From Mycobacterium sp. shizuoka-1 (GTDB taxonomy: Bacteria > Actinomycetota > Actinomycetes > Mycobacteriales > Mycobacteriaceae): a stretch of DNA of 64,000 nt. The notes beneath the pieces are model-generated. The model searched no databases and was not told the origin of the DNA. It saw only the letters and a list, made by a program, of their open reading frames with translations. The stretch spans positions 1 to 64,000 of the forward strand of contig NZ_BEWG01000001.1 in the NCBI RefSeq assembly GCF_002723835.1. The letters are read 5' to 3'. This document shows, one piece after another, positions 56,256 to 64,000 of the stretch (within the stretch, counting starts at the first letter, position 1; each line of letters opens with the position of its first letter). The position numbers and the translations under genes were made by a program.

Positions 56256-58109
56256 ATGACCACCGCGGAGTGCGGACCGACCCAGACGCCCGACGACATC
56301 GACATCGAGGCCCTGCGGGAGAAGTACCGCGTCGAGCGGGACAAGCGGCTGCGCCGGGACGGGTCCGCCCAGTACCTGGAGCTCGGGGGCGAGTACGCAC
56401 AGTTCTCCGAGATCGACCCGTACACCCCGGTGGCGCAGCGTGATCCGATCACCGAAGACGCGGAGGTGGTGGTGCTCGGCGGTGGGTTCGCCGGGTTGCT
56501 GGCCGGCGCCTACCTGACCAAGGCCGGCGTGCACGGCGTGCGGATCATCGAGATGGCCGGTGACTTCGGCGGGGTGTGGTACTGGAACCGGTTCCCCGGG
56601 ATTCAGTGCGACAACGACGCGTACTGCTACATTCCGCTGTTGGAAGAACTCGATTTCATGCCGTCGAAGAAGTTCGCCGACGGCGCGGAGATCTACATGC
56701 ACTGCCGCAACATCGGCAAGCACTTCGGACTGTACGACGGGGCGCTGTTCTCCACGCAGGTGCGCGAACTGCGCTGGGATGGCGCTCGCAAGCGGTGGCG
56801 GATCCGCACCGATCAAGGGGACGACATCCGGGCGCGGTTCGTGGTCATGGCGCAGGGCGCCTATCACCGACCGAAGCTGCCGAACATCGGCGGCATCAAG
56901 GACTACCTGGCTGCCGGCGGGCACGTGTTTCATTCCGCCCGGTGGGATTACGAGTACACCGGTGGGGACGCCAACGGCGGGCTGGTCAAGCTGGCCGACA
57001 AGCGGGTCGCACTCGTCGGCACCGGCGCCACCGGTGTGCAGCTGGTTCCGCACCTGGGCCGAGACGCCGAGCACCTGTTCGTGTTCCAACGCACCCCGTC
57101 CTCGGTGGACGAGCGGACCAACACGCCCACCGACCCAGCGTGGGCTGCGACGCTTCAGCCGGGTTGGCAACAGCAGCGCAAACGCAACTTCCACAACTGG
57201 TCACCGTTCGTCGGCGTGGTGTTCGGGGAGCCGGATCTGGTCTGCGATTTCTGGACCGAGCTCGGGCGCAACCTGACCGCGCGGATCGCGGCCTGCGCCG
57301 ATCCGGCCTCGGTGAGCATCGAGCAGATCATGGCGTTCCGGGAAGAGGAGGACTTCAAGATCATGGAGCGCCTGCGGCGGCGGATCGCTGGCCTGGTCAC
57401 CGATCCCGCCACCGCGGAGGCGCTCAAGCCGTACTACCGGTTCATGTGCAAGCGACCGTGTTCCAGCGAGAACTATCTGCCCACGTTCAACCGGTCCAAC
57501 GTGACACTGGTCGACGTCGCCGACGCCAAGGGAGTGGACCGGCTGAGCGCGAAGGGAATCGTTGCCAACGGGGTCGAATACGAAGTGGACTGCGTGATCT
57601 TCGCCAGCGGTTTCGAGATCTCCACCGAGATCAGCCGCCGCTATGCGATCGACACCATCGAGGGCCGCGACGGGGTGTCGCTGTTCGACCACTGGAAGGA
57701 CGGTTATCGGACGCTGCACGGGATGACCAGCCGGGGATTCCCCAATCAGTTCTTCACCGGATTCATCCAAGGCGGTGTCTCGGCCAACACCACCGCGATG
57801 TTCGAGCAGCAGGCCGAGCACATCGCCTACATCATCGCCGAGGCGCAGAAGCGCGGCGCGACGACCGTCGAGCCGAGTCAGCGCGCCCAGGATGCGTGGG
57901 TGGCTACCGTCCGGGAGCTCTCGATCGACAACTCGGCGTTCGAACTATCGTGCACCCCAGGCTATTACAACAACGAAGGCCGCGGCGGGGCCGAGGGCAA
58001 CGGGTCGTTCCTCGGCGACTTCTATGCGCCCGGCTTCTACGCCTTCGATGAGCTGATCGCGCAGTGGCGGGCCGCGGGCGATCTCGACGGCCTGGAACTC
58101 GGACGTTAG
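56256..58109 (+). CDS. Baeyer-Villiger-type flavin monooxygenase
   Basis: About 617 residues. FAD motif GGGFAG at 75-80; the long type I BVMO fingerprint GGVWYWNRFPGIQCD at 105-119; NADPH motif GTGATG near 255; and a G-x3-H-x3-W-D version of the short fingerprint with His226, Trp230, Asp231 (HSARWD). It inserts oxygen next to a carbonyl, giving an ester or lactone from a ketone. AAGGAG precedes ATG 56256. It follows a stem-loop after the Rieske gene and is directly adjacent to the next SDR. Confidence 0.9.
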   Translation: MTTAECGPTQTPDDIDIEALREKYRVERDKRLRRDGSAQYLELGGEYAQFSEIDPYTPVAQRDPITEDAEVVVLGGGFAGLLAGAYLTKAGVHGVRIIEMAGDFGGVWYWNRFPGIQCDNDAYCYIPLLEELDFMPSKKFADGAEIYMHCRNIGKHFGLYDGALFSTQVRELRWDGARKRWRIRTDQGDDIRARFVVMAQGAYHRPKLPNIGGIKDYLAAGGHVFHSARWDYEYTGGDANGGLVKLADKRVALVGTGATGVQLVPHLGRDAEHLFVFQRTPSSVDERTNTPTDPAWAATLQPGWQQQRKRNFHNWSPFVGVVFGEPDLVCDFWTELGRNLTARIAACADPASVSIEQIMAFREEEDFKIMERLRRRIAGLVTDPATAEALKPYYRFMCKRPCSSENYLPTFNRSNVTLVDVADAKGVDRLSAKGIVANGVEYEVDCVIFASGFEISTEISRRYAIDTIEGRDGVSLFDHWKDGYRTLHGMTSRGFPNQFFTGFIQGGVSANTTAMFEQQAEHIAYIIAEAQKRGATTVEPSQRAQDAWVATVRELSIDNSAFELSCTPGYYNNEGRGGAEGNGSFLGDFYAPGFYAFDELIAQWRAAGDLDGLELGR

Positions 58110-58997
58110 ATGACGACCGCACGATTCGACGGTCAGGTCGCTGTCATCACCGGCGCGGGCCGGGGACTGGGCCGCGAGTACGCGCTGCTACTGGCCCGCC
58201 TGGGCGCCACGGTCGTGGTCAACGACTGCGACACCGCACCGGCGCAGCAGGTCGTCTCGGAGATCCTCGCGGCCGGCGGGCAGGCGCTCGCCGCGACGGA
58301 GTCGGTGGCCGACCCGAACGGGGCGCGGGCGATCGTGGCGGCGGCCGCCGAGCGGTACGGACGCCTCGACGTGGTGATCCACAACGCCGGGATCGTCCGG
58401 CGCGCCCCGCTGAGTCAGATGACGGTCGAGGACTTCGACGCGGTACTCGACGTCCACCTGCGCGGTGCATTCCTCCTTGTGCGGCAGGCCTTTCCGCTGA
58501 TGTGCCAGGCCGGCTACGGACGGGTGGTGTTGACGTCCTCGATCGGCGGGCTGTACGGCAACCACACGGTGGCCGGCTATGCCGCCGCCAAGGCCGGGGT
58601 GATCGGACTGTCCCACGTGGTCGCGCTGGAGGGTGCCGAGCACGGCGTGCGATGCAACGTCATCGTCCCCGCCGCGGTGACCAGGATGGCAGAGGGCCTG
58701 GACACCTCCGCCTATCCGCCGATGGGGGCTGATCTGGTCGCTCCGGTCGTCGGCTGGCTGGCGCATGAATCCTGTTCGGTCACCGGGGAAGTCCTGACCG
58801 CCATCGCGGGCCGGGTGGCCCGGATCGCGACGGTCGAATCCGCCGGGGTGTACCAACCGGCGTGGACCGTCGACGACGTCGGCGCCCACATCGGGGCCAT
58901 CTGCGACATCACCGACCCGGTGGTGTTCCCGGTCGTGCCCGACGGGCACAACGCCCATCTGAGCCACAGTTTCGCGATGGCACGGGGTCAGGCATGA
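58110..58997 (+). CDS. Short-chain dehydrogenase/reductase (hydroxyacyl-CoA dehydrogenase-like)
   Basis: About 295 residues. SDR with TGAGRGLG, HNAGIV and Tyr-x3-Lys in GYAAAKAG, and a longer C-terminal part resembling multifunctional-enzyme type 2 (3R)-hydroxyacyl-CoA dehydrogenases (TAIAGRVARIATVESAGVYQ). It starts directly after the monooxygenase stop and overlaps the CoA transferase by ATGA. Confidence 0.88.
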   Translation: MTTARFDGQVAVITGAGRGLGREYALLLARLGATVVVNDCDTAPAQQVVSEILAAGGQALAATESVADPNGARAIVAAAAERYGRLDVVIHNAGIVRRAPLSQMTVEDFDAVLDVHLRGAFLLVRQAFPLMCQAGYGRVVLTSSIGGLYGNHTVAGYAAAKAGVIGLSHVVALEGAEHGVRCNVIVPAAVTRMAEGLDTSAYPPMGADLVAPVVGWLAHESCSVTGEVLTAIAGRVARIATVESAGVYQPAWTVDDVGAHIGAICDITDPVVFPVVPDGHNAHLSHSFAMARGQA

Positions 58998-60145
58998 CCG
59001 GCCCGCTTGCCGGGATCCGGGTGGTCGACCTCACCGCGATGGTGATGGGCCCGTACTGCACCCAGATCATGGCCGACATGGGGGCCGAGGTCATCAAGGT
59101 CGAACCGCCCGCGGGCGACGACACCCGATATGTGTCCGCCGGCCCGGCGCCTGGCCTGAGTGGTGTGTTCGTCAACGTCAACCGCGGCAAGCGCAGCGTC
59201 GTCCTCGATCTGCGCTCAGTGTCCGGCGCGGCGGCCCTGCGCGCCCTGATCGCCGATGCCGACGTGTTCATCCACTCGATGCGCGCCAAGGCGATCGCCC
59301 GACTCGGATTCGGCTACCCGGAGGTCGCGGCCATCAACCCGGCGATCGTCTACACCAACTGCTACGGGTACGGCAGGCGCGGACCCGACCGCGACCGCCC
59401 CGCCTACGACGACACCATCCAGGCCGAGTGCGGGCTGCCCGCCGTGCAGGCCGAATTGACCGGGGAGGCCAACTATGTGGCCACCATCGTGGCCGACAAA
59501 GTGGCCGGTCTGACCGCGGTGTACGCGACGACGATGGCCCTGTTCCACCGCGAACGCACCGGGGAGGGACAGGAGGTGGAGGTCGCGATGTTCGAGACGA
59601 TGGCCTCGTTCATGCTCGTCGAGCATGCCAACGGCGCGATGTTCGACCCGCCGCTGGGGCCGGCGCTGTATCAGCGCACCGTGGCGCCAAACCGCAAGCC
59701 GTACCGGACCAAGGACGGGTACCTGTCGGCGCTGATCTACAACGACCGGCACTGGTCGAGCTTCATCGACGCGGTTGCGCCGGCCTGGCGCAGCGACCGG
59801 TACGCCACGCTGGCGGCCCGGGCCGCCGACATCGACACCGTGTACTCGTTGGTGGCGCAGACCATGACCGAACGCACCACCGCGGAGTGGCTGACGCTGT
59901 TCGTGGAGCTGGAGATTCCTGCCGCGCCGCTGAACTCACCGCAGGCGCTCTTCGACAGCGACCACCTGCGCGAGGTCGGCTTCTTCGAGACGGTGGGCAC
60001 CGCGCAGGGGCCGGTCCGGATGCCCGGTGTGCCGACCTGGTTTTCCCGCACCCCGGGCCGGGTCGGCGGTCCGGCCCCCGAGCTCGGGGCCGATACCGCG
60101 CAGGTGCTCGCCGAACTGGGACTGGCGGACGTGGAGAGCAGATGA
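58994..60145 (+). CDS. Family III CoA transferase (CaiB/BaiF type)
   Basis: About 383 residues. GIRVVDLTAMVMGPYCTQIM, ADMGAEVIKVEPP and VNVNRGKRSVVLDL are the family signatures; the aspartates in PAYDDTIQA are at the position of the catalytic Asp. It moves CoA from one acid to another or acts as an alpha-methylacyl-CoA racemase-like enzyme. In the cluster it could activate a ring-cleavage acid without ATP. ATGA overlaps at both ends. Confidence 0.9.
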   Translation: MTGPLAGIRVVDLTAMVMGPYCTQIMADMGAEVIKVEPPAGDDTRYVSAGPAPGLSGVFVNVNRGKRSVVLDLRSVSGAAALRALIADADVFIHSMRAKAIARLGFGYPEVAAINPAIVYTNCYGYGRRGPDRDRPAYDDTIQAECGLPAVQAELTGEANYVATIVADKVAGLTAVYATTMALFHRERTGEGQEVEVAMFETMASFMLVEHANGAMFDPPLGPALYQRTVAPNRKPYRTKDGYLSALIYNDRHWSSFIDAVAPAWRSDRYATLAARAADIDTVYSLVAQTMTERTTAEWLTLFVELEIPAAPLNSPQALFDSDHLREVGFFETVGTAQGPVRMPGVPTWFSRTPGRVGGPAPELGADTAQVLAELGLADVESR

Positions 60146-61305
60146 TGGACTTCGACATGGGGTCGGCCGCATCGCAGCTGCGGTCCCGGCTGCGCGATCT
60201 GGTGAGCGAGCATGTCCCCGAAGGCTTCCTGGGGGCGTTCACCGACGATCCCGCCGATTTGGAAGCCGCGCAGCGGTTCTGCCGGACACTGGCCGCGCAC
60301 GAGTTGCTCTGCCCGGCCTGGCCGCCGGAGTTCGGCGGGCGCGGTGCGTCGGTCTGGGAGCAGACCGTGATGCGGGAAGAGATGTGGGCCCACCACGAGC
60401 CGCGAGGCGCTCAGTACATGGGGGTGAACTGGGTGGGGCCGACGCTCATGCGCTACGGCACCGAAGCCCAACAGCGCCAGCATCTTCCGCCCATCGCCCG
60501 GGGCGAGGTGATCTGGTGCCAGGGCTTCTCCGAGCCGGAGGCCGGATCCGATCTGGCATCGCTGCGCACCCGGGCGCGGCGTCCCGCCGACGGCTCGGCC
60601 GGCTGGCGGATCAGTGGCCAGAAGATCTGGACGTCGTACGCGACGATGGCCCAGTGGTGCTTCCTTTTGGTGCGCACCAGCACGGCCGAGAAGAAACAGC
60701 AGGGTCTGTCGATCTTCCTGGTGCCGATGGACCAGCCGGCGATCGAGGTCCGTCCCATCCGGACCATGATGGGGCCGCACCACCTCAACGAAGTGTTCTT
60801 CGACGAGGTACCCGTCACCGAGGCCGACCTGCTCGGGCCGCTGGACGGCGGCTGGTCGATCGTGTCCGACGTGCTGTCCTTCGAACGAGTCGGCATCGCC
60901 CGCTACGCCCGCTGCGAGCGGCTGCTGACCATGGCCCCGCAGTTCCTCGGGGACCGATGGGAACAGCTGCCCGACGATCTGCGCGGGCGCTGGGCGCGGA
61001 TGCTCGTGCATTGCCGGCGGGCCCGGTTGCTGGCGTACCGGGTGGTGGCGTTGCAGAGCACCGGGCGCATCACGCCCGCTGACGCCGCGGGCTACCGCAT
61101 CGCGGTCACCACACTGGACCAGGACAGCGCCGAGGTGCTGATGGAGATCATCGCCGAGGTGCCGCGCGGGGACGCCGCGACCGCCGATTACCGTGCCGAG
61201 GTCGAGGATCACTGGCGCTACTCCCAGTCCGCGACCGTGGCCTCGGGCAGCATCGAAATGCAACGCATCCTGCTGTCCCGGGCTCTGCTGGCGGCCGCCC
61301 GATGA
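60142..61305 (+). CDS. Acyl-CoA dehydrogenase
   Basis: About 387 residues. ACAD signatures CQGFSEPEAGSDLASLRTRA, GQKIWTSYA and IEMQRILLSRAL. The first of four consecutive ACADs; it is full length and pairs with the shorter next subunit, as in the alpha2-beta2 FadE pairs of mycobacterial cholesterol catabolism. It oxidises an acyl-CoA to the enoyl-CoA using FAD. ATG 60142 overlaps the CoA transferase stop. Confidence 0.9.
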   Translation: MMDFDMGSAASQLRSRLRDLVSEHVPEGFLGAFTDDPADLEAAQRFCRTLAAHELLCPAWPPEFGGRGASVWEQTVMREEMWAHHEPRGAQYMGVNWVGPTLMRYGTEAQQRQHLPPIARGEVIWCQGFSEPEAGSDLASLRTRARRPADGSAGWRISGQKIWTSYATMAQWCFLLVRTSTAEKKQQGLSIFLVPMDQPAIEVRPIRTMMGPHHLNEVFFDEVPVTEADLLGPLDGGWSIVSDVLSFERVGIARYARCERLLTMAPQFLGDRWEQLPDDLRGRWARMLVHCRRARLLAYRVVALQSTGRITPADAAGYRIAVTTLDQDSAEVLMEIIAEVPRGDAATADYRAEVEDHWRYSQSATVASGSIEMQRILLSRALLAAAR

Positions 61306-62195
61306 TCCTCGAGATGTCCGACGCGGCAACCGAGTACGGTCGGCAGGCCCGGCGTGCTTTCGCGGCAGCCGGCGGCGATGCGCTCGTCCGGCAGGCCGAG
61401 GCCGCGGACCGCGGAGCGCTCGTGCTGCCGGTACTGACCGAACTGGGGGCCTTCGACCTCGACGTGCACACCGACCCGGAATCGGCCGAGGCGGCGGCGG
61501 CACTGTGCCGCAGCGCCGGCTATTGGGCCCTGCCGTATCCCGTCGCCGAACGGCTGGCGCGGCCGACCGACCTCGACTGCGACGGACTGTTCGTGGTCTG
61601 CGAGACCGCGCCGCAGGCCGCCGTGGCGGGACTGCGCGAGCGCTGGGTGGCCGTCACGCTCGACGGGGCCCGCAGCGCCGCGGTCCCGGCCGCTGCGGTC
61701 GGTCCCGGTTTTACCGTGGCCCTGCAGCTGACACCGATCGACGCGCTCGGGGCGGGAGATGTCGCGCTCGGCCTGGTGCTGGCGTGCTGGACCTTGCTCG
61801 GAATGCTGGACCGCGCCGTCGAACTCACGATCGCCCACGTCAGCGTGCGCACGCAGTTCGGGCAGCCGCTGTCCGCGTTCCAGGGGGTGCAGTTCCAGCT
61901 CACCGAGGCCGAGGTGGAACGCAGCGGACTGGAGATGCTCGCCAAACATGCGCTGTGGAGCCGGGACACCGACGATGCCCTGGCGCTACGCCTGGCCGCG
62001 ATCGAGGCCGCCGACGTGGTGTTTCGGGTATGTCACCAACTGCACGGCGCCAGCGGATTCTGCGACGAGACCACCCTGTCCTGGTTGTCACGCGCCAGCC
62101 AGCCCCTGCGCCGGTTGCCCTTCGGGCTGTCCGCCACCCGGGACCGGCTCACCCGGCGCCTCGGCCGCCACGGCCTGACGGGGCTGTTCACATGA
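61302..62195 (+). CDS. Acyl-CoA dehydrogenase, short partner subunit
   Basis: About 297 residues, shorter than a usual ACAD. The N-terminal and middle domains are poorly conserved; the C-terminal helical domain is typical (SVRTQFGQPLSAFQGVQFQL, QLHGASGFCDETTLSWLSRA). Such shortened ACADs are usually the non-catalytic half of heterotetramers. ATGA overlaps on both sides suggest strict co-translation with the neighbouring full-length ACADs. Confidence 0.87.
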   Translation: MILEMSDAATEYGRQARRAFAAAGGDALVRQAEAADRGALVLPVLTELGAFDLDVHTDPESAEAAAALCRSAGYWALPYPVAERLARPTDLDCDGLFVVCETAPQAAVAGLRERWVAVTLDGARSAAVPAAAVGPGFTVALQLTPIDALGAGDVALGLVLACWTLLGMLDRAVELTIAHVSVRTQFGQPLSAFQGVQFQLTEAEVERSGLEMLAKHALWSRDTDDALALRLAAIEAADVVFRVCHQLHGASGFCDETTLSWLSRASQPLRRLPFGLSATRDRLTRRLGRHGLTGLFT

Positions 62196-63355
62196 GCCTC
62201 GCCGGATTTCGGGCTGACGTCCGGGCATGGTGCGAAGACCACGTACCGACCGACTGGCGGGCCCGCCAAACCGGTGCTCGCGAAGCCGAATTCGTAGATT
62301 TCCAGAAGGCCTGGTTCGCCGAACTTCGGGCTGCCGGCTTCGCCGTGCCGCACTGGCCTGCGCACTGGGGTGGCGGCATGCCGGTGGACGAGCAGATCGT
62401 GCTGTATTCGGAGCTGGCCGCCCACGACGCGCCGCGACTGGTACTGGCGTTCGTCGGCATCCACCACGCAGCGGCCACACTGCTGGTGGCCGGTACCGAG
62501 GAGCAGCGCCGCCGGCATCTGCCCGCGATTCTCGACGGCGAGCTCTGGGTCCAGGGCTTCTCCGAACCGGAGGCCGGATCCGATCTGGCCGGCCTGCGCA
62601 CCACCGCCCGGCGGGTCGGCGACACCTATGTCGTCGACGGTCAGAAGGTATGGGCCAGTGGGGCATCGCATGCCGACTGGTGCCTCCTGCTGGCTCGCAC
62701 CGATCCCACCGCCCCGAAGCGCCACGGCATCTCGTACTTCCTGCTGGACATGACCAGCCCAGGCATCGAGGTGCGCCCGATTCGCAACGCGGTCGGCGAA
62801 TCGCACTTCTGCGAAATCTTTCTCGACGGGGTGGAGATCCCGGCGGCCAACCTCGTCGGTGCGGAGAACCACGGCTGGCGGGTGGCCCAGGCCACCCTCG
62901 GCACCGAGCGGGGCATGACGATGCTGGAGCTGGCCGAGCGGCTCGGCAACGCGGGCTTCGGATGGCTGGTGCAGGCCTGCCGGCCGATCGACGACGCGGC
63001 CGTCGCCGACCGTCTGGCGCAGTTCGAGATCGAGATCGCCGGTCTGCGTGGACTGTGCCGGGACCTGGTGCTGCGTCACGACAGCGGCGCCGCCGGTGCG
63101 GCCGATGCCTCGGTGGTGAAGCTGTACTACAGCGAATTGTTGCAGCGGATGACCGATTTCGGTGCCGAGGTGGGTGGGATGGCCGCCCACACCAGGCTCG
63201 CCAGGCCGGCCTCCAGCGGCTGGGAGTCCGGGTGCTGGATGCTGGATTTCATCGGCTCTTGGGAGTGGACGATTCCCGGCGGTACCAGCGAGATTCAGCG
63301 CACCATCATCGCCGAACGGGGTCTCGGATTGCCGAGAGAACCGAGCGCGACGTGA
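62192..63355 (+). CDS. Acyl-CoA dehydrogenase
   Basis: About 387 residues. WVQGFSEPEAGSDLAGLRTT, VDGQKVWASGASHADWCLLL and a C-terminal IPGGTSEIQRTIIAERGLGL. Resembles the FadE17/FadE26-like class used on bulky side chains. Probably forms a heteromer with the next gene, which begins inside its stop. Confidence 0.9.
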   Translation: MSLAGFRADVRAWCEDHVPTDWRARQTGAREAEFVDFQKAWFAELRAAGFAVPHWPAHWGGGMPVDEQIVLYSELAAHDAPRLVLAFVGIHHAAATLLVAGTEEQRRRHLPAILDGELWVQGFSEPEAGSDLAGLRTTARRVGDTYVVDGQKVWASGASHADWCLLLARTDPTAPKRHGISYFLLDMTSPGIEVRPIRNAVGESHFCEIFLDGVEIPAANLVGAENHGWRVAQATLGTERGMTMLELAERLGNAGFGWLVQACRPIDDAAVADRLAQFEIEIAGLRGLCRDLVLRHDSGAAGAADASVVKLYYSELLQRMTDFGAEVGGMAAHTRLARPASSGWESGCWMLDFIGSWEWTIPGGTSEIQRTIIAERGLGLPREPSAT

Positions 63356-64000
63356 TGGCAAGCCCATTCGACGAGTTCCACGCCGAGCTCCGCTCGGTGG
63401 CCGCCGAGCTGCTCGCCAAAGACCGCGCGGTCGAGTGGCCGGTGCTCGCCGACGCCGGGTGGGTCGGTCTCGAGGTGCCCGAGCACCTCGGGGGTGCCGG
63501 CGCCACCTTCGCCGAAGTGGCCGTCGTCTGCGAGGAACTCGGCCGCGCGGCCAGTTCCAGCAGCTTTCTCGGCGGTGCCGTGCTGGCGGTAGGTGTCCTG
63601 AACAGTTTGCGGCCCAGCGCCATTCGCGACCGGTTGCTCGCCGGGATCGCGTCCGGCACCACCCGGGCGGCCGTCGCCTTCGAACCGTTCGACTTCGTGC
63701 CCGATGCCGACGGCGCCGACACGATCCTGGTCGTCACCGACCGCGGGGTCACCGAGGCGACGGCGACCGTCACTGCGCAGCCGGTGCTCGACGAGACGCG
63801 CATGCTGGCCCGGGTGACTGTCGAACAGCTCTCGGACGTCATGGCGTTCGCCGACGAGTGCGCCGTGCGCCGGCTGCGCGATCGTGCCGCCGTCGCGGTG
63901 GCGTGCGACAGCCTGGGCGTGGCCGAGGCCATGCTGGCCGCCACTGTCGGCTACGTGACGATGCGTCGGCAGTTCGGCAGGCCCGTCGGATCGTTCCAGG
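63355..64000 (+). CDS. Acyl-CoA dehydrogenase partner subunit (3' end outside window)
   Basis: The 215 residues visible start MASPFDEFHAELRSVAAELL and end RRQFGRPVGSFQ at the edge. WVGLEVPEHLGGAGATFAEV and CEELGRAASSSSFLGG are ACAD N-terminal signatures; the divergent middle resembles the shorter partner class. ATG 63355 overlaps the stop as TGATG; a GTG at 63352 is also possible. The operon continues past the window. Confidence 0.85.
   Translation, partial: MASPFDEFHAELRSVAAELLAKDRAVEWPVLADAGWVGLEVPEHLGGAGATFAEVAVVCEELGRAASSSSFLGGAVLAVGVLNSLRPSAIRDRLLAGIASGTTRAAVAFEPFDFVPDADGADTILVVTDRGVTEATATVTAQPVLDETRMLARVTVEQLSDVMAFADECAVRRLRDRAAVAVACDSLGVAEAMLAATVGYVTMRRQFGRPVGSFQ

Noticed and set aside
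54708..57194. 828-codon open frame on the minus strand opposite the Rieske and monooxygenase genes
   Set aside because: Antisense shadow in high-GC DNA; both plus-strand genes carry full catalytic motifs and ATGA overlaps, while the minus frame has no recognisable domain.

Overview
The window is high-GC actinobacterial DNA, most likely from a non-tuberculous Mycobacterium/Mycolicibacterium. The evidence is the block recN - steA - mctB - pyrG - NUDIX - xerD - parA - scpA - scpB - rluB - cmk - der, in the same order as the Rv1696-Rv1713 region of M. tuberculosis (locus numbers from memory). Also typical are a ~767-residue isocitrate lyase 2, an Mce protein, frequent GTG starts and ATGA/GTGA stop-start overlaps. 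No CRISPR array, insertion sequence, transposase or integrase was seen.

Layout. 1-13.7 kb is the conserved housekeeping block (DNA repair, cell separation, CTP synthesis, chromosome dimer resolution and segregation, pseudouridylation, CMP kinase, ribosome assembly). It is interrupted by one secreted hypothetical protein on the minus strand (1730-2665). 13.7-15.6 kb holds a small secreted protein, a nitroreductase and a TauE/SafE exporter. A tRNA-Pro(GGG) with a strong terminator follows; the last 18 bp of the tRNA region are duplicated 132 bp downstream, like an attachment-site scar. Next to the scar is a WXG-like / DUF1023 alpha-beta hydrolase / LppA-type lipoprotein trio (16.1-18.8 kb). 18.9-27.4 kb carries a CcdA-like membrane protein, a TetR regulator overlapping an orphan anti-sigma factor, three secreted or phosphatase-type genes on the minus strand and a methyltransferase.

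27.4-34.5 kb is a phosphonate locus. A six-gene minus-strand operon (FAD oxidoreductase, PhnX-like hydrolase, PhnS, PhnT, PhnU, PhnV) runs divergently from an HD-domain PhnZ-like gene plus a GntR/UTRA regulator, across a 16-bp palindromic operator. 34.5-46.4 kb is mixed: NCS2 purine permease, two secreted proteins, a Rieske oxygenase with a dehydrogenase under a TetR regulator, isocitrate lyase 2, an orphan Mce protein behind a 17-codon coupled ORF, a ferredoxin, an APC permease and an NlpC/P60-like protein.

46.7-64 kb is a two-armed catabolic cluster. The minus arm is beta-propeller, GntR, two AMP-forming acyl-CoA ligases, an SDR and a crotonase. The plus arm is SDR, Rieske oxygenase, Baeyer-Villiger-type monooxygenase, SDR, family III CoA transferase and four acyl-CoA dehydrogenases, the last cut by the window edge. 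The arms are split by a 152-bp region with an ATTTGTCTGGACAAAT palindrome and an inverted partial copy. The content fits oxygenation, ring cleavage, CoA activation and beta-oxidation of an unidentified alicyclic, terpenoid or steroid-like compound.

A recurring feature is a TANNNT -10 hexamer ending 6-8 nt before an ATG or GTG, seen at 14 starts. This is the geometry of leaderless transcripts, which are common in mycobacteria. It helps decide several starts and exposes a 15-codon ORF coupled to parA.
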